This document shows, piece after piece, positions 36,291-45,080 of a DNA stretch of 64,000 nucleotides (position 1 is the stretch's first letter; every line of letters begins with the position of its first letter). The notes beneath the pieces were generated by a model that searched no databases, was not told the DNA's origin, and saw only the letters and a program-made list of their open reading frames with translations. The DNA is from Terrirhizobium terrae (GTDB lineage: Bacteria > Pseudomonadota > Alphaproteobacteria > Rhizobiales > Rhizobiaceae): the NCBI RefSeq assembly GCF_030323265.1, contig NZ_CP104992.1, forward strand, positions 929,501 through 993,500, in the 5' to 3' direction. The position numbers were made by a program, and so were the translations under genes.

Positions 36291-38267
36291 TTAGTCCAGC
36301 AGTTCTCGCAGTCGCAAGGCAAGTTCCCGTGCTGTGTAGGGCTTTTGCAGCCAGCTGCCCGAGAGCGCAAGCTCGCGGCCTGCGATCGCCGGCTCGGCGT
36401 ATCCTGACGTGAACAGGACCTTGATATGGGGCCGTTCGCTACGGACCCGGTCGGCCAGCTCGTCACCGGTCATGCCGCCCGGCATCACCACATCGGTGAA
36501 CAACAGCTGGATATCCGCGTGACGCTCAAGTTGCTCCAGCGCCTGCGTTCCATTCTCCGCCTCGATGACGGAATAGCCAAAGCTTGTCAGCCGCGAGACT
36601 GCCACGCGCCGCACGCGGGCGTCGTCTTCCACCACGAGAATGGTTTCGCTTCCGCCGGGCGGCGGGCTCGGCAACTGGCCGGCCTGCGCTTCTCGCGTCT
36701 CGCTATCGACGCTACGCTGCGCCGCCGGCAGGAACATCCTGATCGAGGTCCCCTGCCCCGGCTCGCTATAGATCTGGATATTGCCGCCGGACTGCCGGGC
36801 GAAGCCATAGACCATGCTCAAGCCCAGCCCCGTTCCGGCACCGAGACCCTTGGTGGTGAAGAAGGGCTCGAAGGCTTTCTCCTTCACCTCCGGCGTCATG
36901 CCGCTGCCGGTATCGGTGACGGCGATGAGCACGAAATCTCCTGTACGGACATTCGGATACATCTGCGCATAATCGACATCGAGCTTCACGCGGGAAATTT
37001 CCAGCGTCAGCTTTCCGCCCCGGGACATCGCGTCACGGGCATTGATGACGAGGTTCAGCAACGCATTCTGCAGCTGCGACCCGTCGACCAGTGCTTCGTT
37101 GGACGTGCCGCTAACCACGGTCTTGAATTCGATGGCCTCGCCGAGCGTCCGCCGCATCAGCTCGGAAAAGCTCGACACGAGCTGCCCGACATCGACGAGC
37201 GCCGGATTGAGCGGCTGCCGGCGCCCGAAGGCCAGAAGCTGGCCGGTGAGTTTTGCACCATCGTCCGCCGCCGACTGGGCCTCCTGCAGCAGAACCCGAA
37301 GGTTCGGGTCAGACAGCCTGTATTCCATCATTTCCAGATTGCCGCTGATGACGGTCAGCAGATTGTTAAAATCATGCGCCAGGCCGCCGGTCAGCTGCCC
37401 GATCGCTTCCATCTTCTGCGATTGCCGCAGCTCCTCCTCGATCTTGTGGCGGCTCGTCAGATCGCGGATGAAGCCGGTGAAGATGCGCCGACCATTGGTG
37501 CGCGCTTCGCCGACGGAAAGCTCCATCGGGAATGTCGATCCATCCTTGCGCAGCCCCGTCACGACACGGCCATAACCGATGATGCGGCGCTCGCCGGTCG
37601 TCAGGTAACGGGAGATATAGTCGTCATGCGCCGTGCGGTCCGGGTTGGGCATCAGCACCTTGACGTTCTGACCGCAGACCTCGTCGGCCAGGTAGCCGAA
37701 CAGGCGCTCGGCCGCCGCGCTGAACGAATTGATGATCCCGGCATCGTCGATGACGATCATCGATTCCGGAACTGTATCGAGGATGGAGCGAAGATGCGCC
37801 TCCCGTTCCGCCAAATCGTTCTGCACCCGTTTCATCTCGGTCACGTCATTGTTGGTCTGAATGATGATCGATCCGGCTTTGGCCGAGAGCACCGCTTCCA
37901 CCCATCGGCTTGCGATGAACACGAAACGGCCGTCCCGCGTGCGATGCTCGACCTCGCCTTGCCAGGTCTTGTGGAGCGCGACATGCCCGCGGATTTCCTC
38001 CAGCGGCACCGGAAAGCGCGTCTGCAGCAGCTGATGGACCGTCTGCCCGACGGCCTCCTCGCTCGACCAGCCATAGAGCGCTTCGCAACCGGCGCTCCAG
38101 CGGATGATGACGCCATCGGCCCCATGGACGATGATATTGGCATCGTCGAGCAGTCTGATCACGGCATCGAGCTGAGCCTGAGTGGTTAGATCGGTGGCGC
38201 TATTGTCCTGCATCGGCATCCTGGCTGCTTCTGAAGCGCGCGGCGATTCTGCGAATTCGCTCGTCAC
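36291..38267 (-). CDS. hybrid FixL-like oxygen-sensing histidine kinase (PAS-hemePAS-HisKA-HATPase-REC)
   Basis: A 658-residue soluble hybrid kinase. The first PAS spans about 30-148 and the second about 155-275. The second matches the FixL heme-PAS: LMPNPDRTAHDDYISRY, with His214 at the position of the proximal heme ligand, then GERRIIGYGRVVTG with the distal-side Arg, and FPMELSVGEARTNG. HisKA carries H298 in GGLAHDFNN, and the HATPase has N, G1 (DTGSGM) and G2 boxes. The fused C-terminal receiver (541-658) has Asp592 in LFTDVVMPGG. This is the hFixL layout known from R. leguminosarum and R. etli. GTG 38267 is the longest start; ATG 38219 is plausible. It lies 67 bases behind the FixK-like gene, likely one operon. 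Confidence 0.88.
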   Translation of the reverse strand: MTSEFAESPRASEAARMPMQDNSATDLTTQAQLDAVIRLLDDANIIVHGADGVIIRWSAGCEALYGWSSEEAVGQTVHQLLQTRFPVPLEEIRGHVALHKTWQGEVEHRTRDGRFVFIASRWVEAVLSAKAGSIIIQTNNDVTEMKRVQNDLAEREAHLRSILDTVPESMIVIDDAGIINSFSAAAERLFGYLADEVCGQNVKVLMPNPDRTAHDDYISRYLTTGERRIIGYGRVVTGLRKDGSTFPMELSVGEARTNGRRIFTGFIRDLTSRHKIEEELRQSQKMEAIGQLTGGLAHDFNNLLTVISGNLEMMEYRLSDPNLRVLLQEAQSAADDGAKLTGQLLAFGRRQPLNPALVDVGQLVSSFSELMRRTLGEAIEFKTVVSGTSNEALVDGSQLQNALLNLVINARDAMSRGGKLTLEISRVKLDVDYAQMYPNVRTGDFVLIAVTDTGSGMTPEVKEKAFEPFFTTKGLGAGTGLGLSMVYGFARQSGGNIQIYSEPGQGTSIRMFLPAAQRSVDSETREAQAGQLPSPPPGGSETILVVEDDARVRRVAVSRLTSFGYSVIEAENGTQALEQLERHADIQLLFTDVVMPGGMTGDELADRVRSERPHIKVLFTSGYAEPAIAGRELALSGSWLQKPYTARELALRLRELLD

Positions 38268-38334
38268 GCTTCAGATCTTTGTTCCATCGCATGTCGATGC
38301 CGCAAAACCGCGGTACACTTTTGCGCGACATGCT

Positions 38335-39069
38335 TCAGTGATGACGCTTCTCCTGAAGCCCCATCGCGTGGCCGTATTCATCGTCGTCTCCTGCCAATTG
38401 TGCAAGCACCATCGGCTTGATGATCTTGATGGAATGACGTCCGACGCAGCCGAGCACGCCCTTGGCCGCAAGCTTGGTGATCGTACGCGACACGGTCTCG
38501 ATCGTCAGGCCTAAATAATCCGCCATGTCCTGGCGGGTCATCGGCAGCTGGACGAGAGCCTGCGCCACCCCGGCGAAAGAGGCCCGGCGGGCATGCTTGA
38601 CCAGGAAGGTGCAGAGACGCTCCTCGGCATTCTTGCACGACAGCAGCACCATCTGGTCCTGCGCCGCTGCCATCTCGTCGCAGACGCGTTCGAAGACTTG
38701 GCTGCGCAGCTCGTCCGATTCGCTGACCGCCGCCTCGAAGGCGCGGCGCGTCAGGCGGCGGACCTTCGTCGGCACGATCGCTTCGGCACCATAGAGATAC
38801 TTGCCCTTCAGCGACACGCCGATGAGGTCGCCCTCGTAGACGAAGCCGGTGATGACGCGGCGGCCATCGGCGATGATCCGGAATATGCGCAGCGCACCTT
38901 CGGCCAGTTCGAACACATGCTTGGCATCGTCACCCTCGAAGAACAGCGACTGGCCGGGCTGCAGCTGCTCGGCCGGCTGGCGCGCAAACAGAGCGCCCAG
39001 CGTTTCCGGTTCTTCCTCACGCAGAAGGTTTGCAGTGTTGAGTTCGCGATTATAGCTGGTGAGAAACAT
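38335..39069 (-). CDS. Crp/Fnr-family regulator, FixK-like
   Basis: A 244-residue transcription factor. The cyclic-nucleotide-binding-like beta roll (about 35-140; QPGQSLFFEGDDAKHVFEL, GALRIFRIIADGRRVITGF) is followed by the dimer helix and a winged helix whose recognition region is RQDMADYLGLTIETVSR, typical of FixK/FnrN proteins that bind TTGA-N6-TCAA. The N-terminal cysteine cluster that makes FNR an iron-sulfur oxygen sensor is absent, so it probably depends on upstream signalling, as FixK does. It lies directly upstream of the hybrid FixL-like kinase, with a K-box-like repeat 86 bases before its start. Confidence 0.87.
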   Translation of the reverse strand: MFLTSYNRELNTANLLREEEPETLGALFARQPAEQLQPGQSLFFEGDDAKHVFELAEGALRIFRIIADGRRVITGFVYEGDLIGVSLKGKYLYGAEAIVPTKVRRLTRRAFEAAVSESDELRSQVFERVCDEMAAAQDQMVLLSCKNAEERLCTFLVKHARRASFAGVAQALVQLPMTRQDMADYLGLTIETVSRTITKLAAKGVLGCVGRHSIKIIKPMVLAQLAGDDDEYGHAMGLQEKRHH

Positions 39070-39154
39070 GCTTTGGGCCCCGTCATTCGATGGGGGCAGT
39101 TGACCCGCTGCGCGTAACGCGCGAATGCTACGGGGGTAATAGACGGTTCGAATT

Positions 39155-39170
39155 GGTAACAGTTTGTAAC
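39155..39170 (-). promoter_or_regulatory. K-box-like direct repeat in the shared fixK/response-regulator promoter
   Basis: On the minus strand the sequence reads GTTACA-AACT-GTTACC, two 6-base half-sites 10 bases apart. This matches the form of the K-box (GTTACA-N4-GTTACA) that I recall as the FxkR binding site upstream of fixK genes in R. etli. It is 86 bases before the FixK-like start and 15 bases before the divergent OmpR-type regulator start, so one site could serve both. Binding is inferred. Confidence 0.6.
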
Positions 39171-39185
39171 GGCCTGGCCTGCTGA

Positions 39186-39917
39186 ATGTCTTTTGATCAA
39201 ATCCACGCGACGCACCTTCTTGTCGTCGACGACGATCCCCGTATCCGCCAGATGCTCACTCGTTATTTCGAGGGAGAAGGATATCGGGTCACCACTGCCG
39301 GTGATGGCGTCGAAATGGACGTCGCCATGCAACAGGACGGTTTTGATGCCGTGCTGCTCGATCTCTCCTTGCCCGGAGGGCGCGACGGGCTGGACCTTGC
39401 GCGCGATATCCGCGCCAGTTCCGACATCCCGATCATGATGCTGACCGGCCGCGACGATGTGGTTGACCGCATCATCGGCATCGAGATCGGCGCGGACGAC
39501 TATATCGCCAAGCCCTTTCACCTGCGCGAAGTCCATGCCCGGCTGAAATCCATTCTTCGTCGCCGGCAGCCGGCAAACGCGAAACCGGCGCAACAGCAGG
39601 AAGACGCAATCATCAGCTTCGAGGGCTGGTCGCTCAACACATCACGTCGCCAGCTTCTCGATCCGGATGGACGCGAGGTCGAGCTGACGACCGGCGAGTT
39701 CGACATGCTGGCAGCCTTCCTCGGCCATGCCGGGCGCGTGCTCACCCGCGATTTTCTCATGGACCTGACGCGCGGTCGCCAGCTGGAAGCCTTCGACCGG
39801 ACGATCGATGCGCAGATCGTCAGGCTCAGACGCAAGATCGAGGCGGATCCTCAACATCCGCAGCTCATCAAGGCGGTGCGCGGCGTCGGCTACATCTTCA
39901 CCGGCCGGATAGGCTGA
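39186..39917 (+). CDS. OmpR-family response regulator, possible FxkR counterpart
   Basis: A 243-residue two-domain regulator. The receiver has acidic pocket DDD near residue 15, phospho-acceptor Asp59 in VLLDLSLPG, Thr87 in MLTGRDD and Lys109 in DDYIAKPF. The C-terminal winged helix (about 145-240) contains ELTTGEFDMLAAFLGHAGRVL and the DNA-recognition and wing region RTIDAQIVRLRRKIE...VRGVGYIF. It is divergent from the fixK-hFixL pair across 116 bases. In R. etli the hybrid FixL signals through the OmpR-type FxkR to fixK; this neighbour is the natural candidate, but the identity is inferred from position. Its last bases overlap the convergent gene. Confidence 0.9.
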   Translation: MSFDQIHATHLLVVDDDPRIRQMLTRYFEGEGYRVTTAGDGVEMDVAMQQDGFDAVLLDLSLPGGRDGLDLARDIRASSDIPIMMLTGRDDVVDRIIGIEIGADDYIAKPFHLREVHARLKSILRRRQPANAKPAQQQEDAIISFEGWSLNTSRRQLLDPDGREVELTTGEFDMLAAFLGHAGRVLTRDFLMDLTRGRQLEAFDRTIDAQIVRLRRKIEADPQHPQLIKAVRGVGYIFTGRIG

Positions 39918-40352
39918 TCCGGTTCGTCGTTACCGTCTATCGTCAAGATGATGCCGTGGTCCCAAGGGCCATGCTCCAGATAGTCGGTCAGGGTCGACCA
40001 ACTGGATGGAATGGCGGTCCAGACATGGACAAGGCCGCATCCCTCCGCGACTGCATAACTCTTCGCCACGTCAAGTAGATCGCGCTCAATCTCCCGACTG
40101 TCTAGAAGGCCAGCCGCCAGGAGCAGTGGAACCTCCAGTTGACGACGGCGATCTCCTCGCCCCTTACCGCGACATGGCATATGCCGCGAACATACCCTCC
40201 CCATCCTTCGCCACGAACCAGGCCTTGCGCAGATCTTTCGAAGCCGTCAGCGCTGCCCAGTGACTAGGCTCCAGCCCCGACATGGCGCGTTCGATCAGCG
40301 CATAGGCGCGGGACGTATCACGGGAATTCATCCTGGAGATCTTGAACGCCAT
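39890..40352 (-). pseudogene. conserved protein of unknown function, frameshifted as read
   Basis: Two frames make a product of about 153 residues. ATG 40352 opens MAFKISRMNSRDTSRAYALI and runs to GEGMFAAYAMSR, where a stop appears. The next frame continues with GDRRRQLEVPLLLAAGLLDS, VAKSYAVAEGCGLVHVWTAI and YLEHGPWDHGIILTID. Removing one base near 40165-40170 joins them. The alternating pattern is faintly like an acetyltransferase fold, but no acyl-CoA loop is convincing, so no function is given. It is convergent with the OmpR-type regulator (28-base overlap). Confidence 0.6.
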
Positions 40353-40440
40353 GCACCGATCCGCGTCGTTGTGCGGTCGCCATGGCCGACACTCGATCCG
40401 GCGATGTTGCACGTTGCAGACGGGCAGGCTTTGACGCCGG

Positions 40441-41025
40441 TCAATGACGGGCTTTTGGGTATGGCTCGGAAAATACCTGGCGCTCGGCACGCGACGTCGT
40501 CATTGGCGCGGCCCGGCCACGGGATCGGCCACCGATCATCGCGGTCGCACGGAAAACGACGAGAAGGATGACCGCGACCATCAAGCCGACGACGGCACCG
40601 AGCACAGCCCAGACAAGGCCGGCAATGCTCACCGGCACGCCAGGCACGAAATCGCGCCATGCATTGGCAAGTGTAGCGGGATCCGGGTTCCGGGCGACGA
40701 CCAGCGGCCGTAGGATCGGCGATGTCGAGGCTAGGTGCAGCATCTGATCTGATAGGCTCTCATAGCGATCGAATGTATGGCGCATGGAATCGCCCTGGCT
40801 GCGCAGGAACTGCTCGGGCGAAACGGCATAGATGTTGAGTGCCGCCTGCCGCTCCAGCCCGGCGTGGTTTGCCTGCTCGTCGAAATTCTGGATGATCGTC
40901 GTCAGTTCATCGATCGCGCCGCCGAGGCGCTGGCGATATTGCTGCGTCAGTTCCGGGGCCTGCGAAAACACCACCGCACCGGCTATGGCGACCAGCAAAA
41001 TCAGAACTCGACGAAAAAGACGCAT
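40441..41025 (-). CDS. DUF2937 family membrane protein
   Basis: A 194-residue protein with one helix near residues 4-20 (FRRVLILLVAIAGAVVFSQ), a long amphipathic middle region (PELTQQYRQRLGGAIDEL is the family mark) and a second helix near 145-172 (GLVWAVLGAVVGLMVAVILL). The basic C-terminal tail is cytoplasmic. DUF2937 function is unknown. ATG 41025 gives the standard N-terminus; the upstream in-frame ATG at 41100 does not. Confidence 0.82.
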   Translation of the reverse strand: MRLFRRVLILLVAIAGAVVFSQAPELTQQYRQRLGGAIDELTTIIQNFDEQANHAGLERQAALNIYAVSPEQFLRSQGDSMRHTFDRYESLSDQMLHLASTSPILRPLVVARNPDPATLANAWRDFVPGVPVSIAGLVWAVLGAVVGLMVAVILLVVFRATAMIGGRSRGRAAPMTTSRAERQVFSEPYPKARH

Positions 41026-41122
41026 GCCGGACCCCGGTTGATACCGGGGATCAACGGCGAAGAATAGCAAAGGTTGCAAACAAAAGCCCGCAAAGGGCAA
41101 TTAGAGCGCCGGCGAAAGCTGA

Positions 41123-42350
41123 TCAGGCGCGGGACTTGGGCGCCTTTACATGCTCCATGCGGAAGCCCATGCCCATCAGCCGTCCGGCCAGATGCGCAAG
41201 CACCGGCCACCGGGCAATGCCGCGGATGAAGGCCGGCGGCCCCTTGCGCTTGGCTTCCTCCCTCATCCTTGCGACGGCTGCTGCGCATCATCAGCTGCAT
41301 CTTCTGCGTCGCCTTCGTCGGGAACCTGCGGCGCTTTTCGACGGCGGCCAGATCGGCATCCGTCAGCCGACCTTCCCGAAGCGGGGCCGCCAGAATGTTG
41401 GCCGCGGCCACGGCATCTTGGATGGCGAGGTTGACGCCCACCCCGCCGATCGGCGACATCGCATGCGCCGCATCGCCGATGCAGATCAGCCCCGGTCGCC
41501 ACCATTGCGCCAGCCGATCGATGCGAACGGTGAGCAGGCTTGTATCGTCAAAGGAGCGCAGTTCCTCGACACGATCCGTGGGAAGCGGCGAGACGTCGGC
41601 CACCATCCTGCGAAACGCTCCGATGCCCTGGCTCTGGATCTCGGCAAACGTGGTCTTGCGAACCACGAAGCCGCATTGCCAGTAGTCGCCGCGATCGATC
41701 AACACGAAACCCTGGCGCGGGCCGGCATGGCCCATCACCTCGTTCGGATCGCCCGCCTGCTTGGAGAGCTTCATCCAGATGACTTCGCTCGGCACACCAA
41801 AACTTTCGACGACGAGACCCGCCTTCTGGCGCACGATCGAATTGCGCCCGTCGGCCCCGACGACGAGATCGGCCTCGATCTCGATATTGCGCTCGGGCGT
41901 ACGGATGATGAGACCCTCGACCTTCCCGTCGCGCTTCCTGACCTCCGTCACCTCGGCCTGCATGATCAGCCTGAAATTGGGATAGCCGCTCGCCTGTGCG
42001 GCCAGGAAATTGAGAAAATCCCATTGCGGCATGAAGGCGATGAAACGGTTCTTCAGCGGCAGTTTGGAAAAGTCCGCGATTGTGATCGTCCGCCCGCCCA
42101 TCTCGGCCGACAGCTTTTCCGCACGCGTGTGCGGCAGTGCCAGGAAATCGTCGATCAGCCCAAGTTCCTCGATGACCTGAAGGGTCGACGGATGGATCGT
42201 GTCGCCGCGAAAGTCGCGCAGGAAATCCGCATGTTTCTCGACCACAGTCACGTCGACGCCGGCGCGTGCAAGGAGGAAGCCCAGCATGAGCCCGGCAGGG
42301 CCCGCACCGGCGACGACGCATGTCGTCCTGATCGTCTCGTTTTCACTCAT
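41123..42350 (-). CDS. FAD-dependent monooxygenase (PHBH/UbiH fold), C-terminal frameshift
   Basis: A group A flavoprotein oxidoreductase of about 408 residues. Signatures are the GxGxxG dinucleotide motif VVAGAGPAGLMLGFLLARAG, the DG motif VVGADGRNSIVRQKAG, and the GD motif LICIGDAAHAMSPIGGVGVNLAIQDA. After QLMMRS the frame slips (about 41265-41290). The correct continuation, ARMREEAKRKGPPAFIRGI...MEHVKAPKSRA with stop at 41123, is in another frame; read straight through, the product extends to 41001 with nonsense. The substrate is unknown. Divergent from dxr. Confidence 0.88.
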
Positions 42351-42467
42351 CGCTCCATTTCGCTCCCATTTTGGCCGAGATCAAGCCGCAGATGGTCGCA
42401 TTCGGCAGCCTAAAAGCTGGACTTGTGGCGGGCGGCATTCACTTGTAGACCAGCGGCAATTGGTTGA

Positions 42468-43667
42468 ATGGATCATCGCATGGCAGAAATCGAACGGCGT
42501 CGCATCAGTGTTCTCGGCTCGACCGGATCGATCGGCGTCAACACTCTCGACGTCCTGCAGCAGCTTGGCGGACGTGACACCTTCGACGTGGTCGCCGTGA
42601 CCGGTCACAGCAATGTGGCGCTTCTCGCGGAACAGGCGAAGACTTCAGGCGCCGCTTTTGCGGTGACAGCCGATGAACACCAGTACGCAGCCCTCAAGGA
42701 CGCACTTGCCGGCACGGGCATCGAAGTCGCCGCCGGTCGGGAGGCACTTGTCGAGGCGGGTCAGCGCGACGCCGATTGGGTCATGGCCGCAATCGTCGGC
42801 ACGGCCGGCCTTGCGCCGACGCTGGCAGCCGCCGAGCGCGGCGCCGATATCGCGCTCGCCAACAAGGAATGCCTGGTCTCGGCCGGCGATCTTTTCGTCA
42901 AGGCAGTCGCAGAAGGTGGTGGGCGGCTCATTCCGGTCGACAGCGAGCACAGCGCCATCTTCCAGTCCCTGGAGGACGACCAGCACCATGCCGTCGAGCG
43001 TATCGTGCTCACCGCATCCGGCGGCCCGTTCCGCACCTGGAGCCGGGAGCAGATGGCCGGCGTGACGGCGGAGATTGCCCGCGCCCATCCGAACTGGTCG
43101 ATGGGCCTGAAGATCTCGATCGGCAGCGCCTCGATGTTCAACAAGGCGCTGGAGATGATCGAGGCGAAGCACCTGTTCAACGTGCGGCCGGACCAGATCG
43201 AGGTCATCGTCCATCCGCAGTCGATCATACATTCGATGGTCGGCTATACCGACGGCTCGGTGCTGGCACAGCTCGGCTGCCCGGACATGCGCACCGCGAT
43301 CGGCTATGCGCTGACCTATCCCGACCGGCCGAAGCTCGATGTCGAGCGGCTGGATTTCGCCAAGCTCGCAAGGCTCGATTTCGAGGCACCGGATGAAGTG
43401 CGGTTCCCGGCGCTGCGTCTTGCCCGTACCGCCATGGAGCGTGGCGGCGTCCAGGGCGCCGTCATGAACGCGGCCGAAGAGATTTCCTTCCACGCCTTCT
43501 GCGACGGCCGCATCGGCTTCCTGCAGATGGCCGACATCGCCGAACAGGTGATGGAGGAAATGGTGGGCTATAGCGCCGCCATGACGATGGACGACGTCTT
43601 TGCAGCGGATGCCGAGGCCCGCCGCCGTGCGGCCGATGCGATTGTCGTCAAGGAAATGGCGGCTTAG
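42468..43667 (+). CDS. dxr: 1-deoxy-D-xylulose 5-phosphate reductoisomerase
   Basis: MEP-pathway enzyme making 2-C-methyl-D-erythritol 4-phosphate with NADPH. It has 399 residues. Visible are the NADPH-binding VLGSTGSIGVNTLDV, ALANKECLVSAG, the metal and substrate block VDSEHSAIFQSL, TASGGPFRTW, HPNWSMGLKISI and the C-terminal helical domain. ATG 42468 or ATG 42480 are both possible starts. It stands apart from any uppS/cdsA cluster; convergent with hemA. Confidence 0.96.
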   Translation: MDHRMAEIERRRISVLGSTGSIGVNTLDVLQQLGGRDTFDVVAVTGHSNVALLAEQAKTSGAAFAVTADEHQYAALKDALAGTGIEVAAGREALVEAGQRDADWVMAAIVGTAGLAPTLAAAERGADIALANKECLVSAGDLFVKAVAEGGGRLIPVDSEHSAIFQSLEDDQHHAVERIVLTASGGPFRTWSREQMAGVTAEIARAHPNWSMGLKISIGSASMFNKALEMIEAKHLFNVRPDQIEVIVHPQSIIHSMVGYTDGSVLAQLGCPDMRTAIGYALTYPDRPKLDVERLDFAKLARLDFEAPDEVRFPALRLARTAMERGGVQGAVMNAAEEISFHAFCDGRIGFLQMADIAEQVMEEMVGYSAAMTMDDVFAADAEARRRAADAIVVKEMAA

Positions 43668-43673
43668 GAAAAT

Positions 43674-43850
43674 CCTCACTTGCGATTTCTAAGACTTAGC
43701 TAAAGCTAAGATCTTGAAATCGCTTTCTCTCCACGAAGGGGAGAGATAAAGGCGCCGCGTCAGCCGCGAGTCTACCTCTCCCTTGGTGGGAGGGGTTACA
43801 AAATCAGCATCTTAGCCAAAGGCTAAGTGCTAGATTTTGTTGGTGAGGGG
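43674..43850. repeat. structured interspersed repeat, copy 2
   Basis: Second copy of the element at 5126-5303, in the convergent dxr/hemA gap. The first arm TGCGATTTCTAAGACTTAGC...GCTAAGATCTTGAAATCG is nearly identical to copy 1. The loops differ (TAAA against CTTCG), and the central region and several stem pairs have changed, some in a compensating way (CCTCAC pairs with GTGAGG at the ends, where copy 1 has CCTCTC/GAGAGG). Confidence 0.75.
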
Positions 43851-43865
43851 TATGAGGCCGCCTGA

Positions 43866-45080
43866 TCACGCCACGTGCCGGGCGAGCGCACAGCGCGACC
43901 ACAGCTGGTGCAGCGAGCTGACCAGATGCTCGATATCGGCATCGGTGTGCAGCGGCGTCGGGGTGATGCGCAGGCGCTCGGTCTTGCGCGGCACGGTCGG
44001 ATAGTTGATCGGCTGCACATAGACATTGCAGGTATCGAGCAGGATATCCGAGATCCATTTGCACTTGGCCGCATCGCCGACCATGACCGGCACGATATGG
44101 CTCGGGTTCGGCATATGCGGAATGCCTTGGCGATCGAGAAGGCCGCGAAGCTTGCGGACGCGTTCCTGGTGGCGCGCACGCTCGAACTGGCTGACCTTCA
44201 GGTGCCGGATCGAGGCGACGGCCCCGGCCGCGATCGTCGGCGGGATCGCCGTCGTGAAGATGAAGCCGGACGCGAAGGACCGGATGAAATCACAGAGTGC
44301 AGCCGATGCCGCGATATAGCCGCCCATGACGCCGAATGCCTTGCCGAGAGTGCCTTCGATGATCGTCAGGCGATCCATCAGACTTTCGCGCTCGGCAATG
44401 CCGCCGCCGCGCGGGCCGTACATGCCGACAGCATGGACTTCGTCGAGATAGGTCATCGCGCCGTACTTGTCGGCGAGATCGCAGATTTCCTTGATCGGCG
44501 CGATATCGCCATCCATCGAATAGACGCTCTCGAACGCGATCATCTTCGGCGCCTTCGGATCGGCGGCAGCAAGCTTCGCCTCGAGATCTTCGAGGTCATT
44601 ATGCTTCCAGATCACCCGGTCGCATTTCGCATAACGGATGCCTTCGATCATCGACGCGTGGTTCAATGCGTCGGAGAAAATGATGAGGCCGGGGATCTTC
44701 TGGCCGAGCGTACCGAGCGTCGCCCAGTTGGAGATATAACCGGAGGTGAAGACCAGCGCCGATTCCTTGCCGTGCAGATCGGCGAGTTCGCGCTCGAGAA
44801 GAACGTGGTAGTGCGTGGTACCAGAAATATTCCGGGTGCCTCCCGCACCCGCGCCACAGTGATCGATGGCTTCGTGCATCGCCTGCAGCACGGCCGGGTG
44901 CTGGCCCATGCCGAGATAATCGTTGGAACACCAGACGGTTACTTCCTTGGTGCCGTCAGGCGTGTGATGGGTCGCACGGGGAAACTGGCCACGGTTGCGT
45001 TCGAGGTCGGCGAAAACGCGGTATCGGCCCTCCTGATGAAGTCCGTCCAGCTCGCTCTTGAAAAATGCCTCGAAATCCAT
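43866..45080 (-). CDS. hemA: 5-aminolevulinate synthase
   Basis: C4-pathway entry to tetrapyrroles: condenses glycine and succinyl-CoA with PLP. It has 404 residues. Marks are [54 protein letters not shown], the PLP lysine in [13 protein letters not shown], and the FTTAIPPT region. The upstream gap holds a FixK/FNR-type palindrome (45227-45240). The product feeds both heme and the cobalamin branch whose cobaltochelatase genes are at 21-24 kb. Confidence 0.97.
   Translation of the reverse strand: MDFEAFFKSELDGLHQEGRYRVFADLERNRGQFPRATHHTPDGTKEVTVWCSNDYLGMGQHPAVLQAMHEAIDHCGAGAGGTRNISGTTHYHVLLERELADLHGKESALVFTSGYISNWATLGTLGQKIPGLIIFSDALNHASMIEGIRYAKCDRVIWKHNDLEDLEAKLAAADPKAPKMIAFESVYSMDGDIAPIKEICDLADKYGAMTYLDEVHAVGMYGPRGGGIAERESLMDRLTIIEGTLGKAFGVMGGYIAASAALCDFIRSFASGFIFTTAIPPTIAAGAVASIRHLKVSQFERARHQERVRKLRGLLDRQGIPHMPNPSHIVPVMVGDAAKCKWISDILLDTCNVYVQPINYPTVPRKTERLRITPTPLHTDADIEHLVSSLHQLWSRCALARHVA

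Noticed and set aside
36426..38189. 587-codon open frame on the plus strand
   Set aside because: Antisense shadow of the hybrid FixL-like kinase, produced by high GC; no domain or ribosome site.
39193..39200. TTGATCAA palindrome as an FNR/FixK site
   Set aside because: The half-sites are directly adjacent; FixK/FNR boxes need TTGAT-N4-ATCAA spacing. It also lies inside the first codons of the response regulator.
41001..41122. C-terminal extension of the FAD monooxygenase into the DUF2937 gene region
   Set aside because: It arises after a frame slip near 41275; the correct frame stops at 41123.
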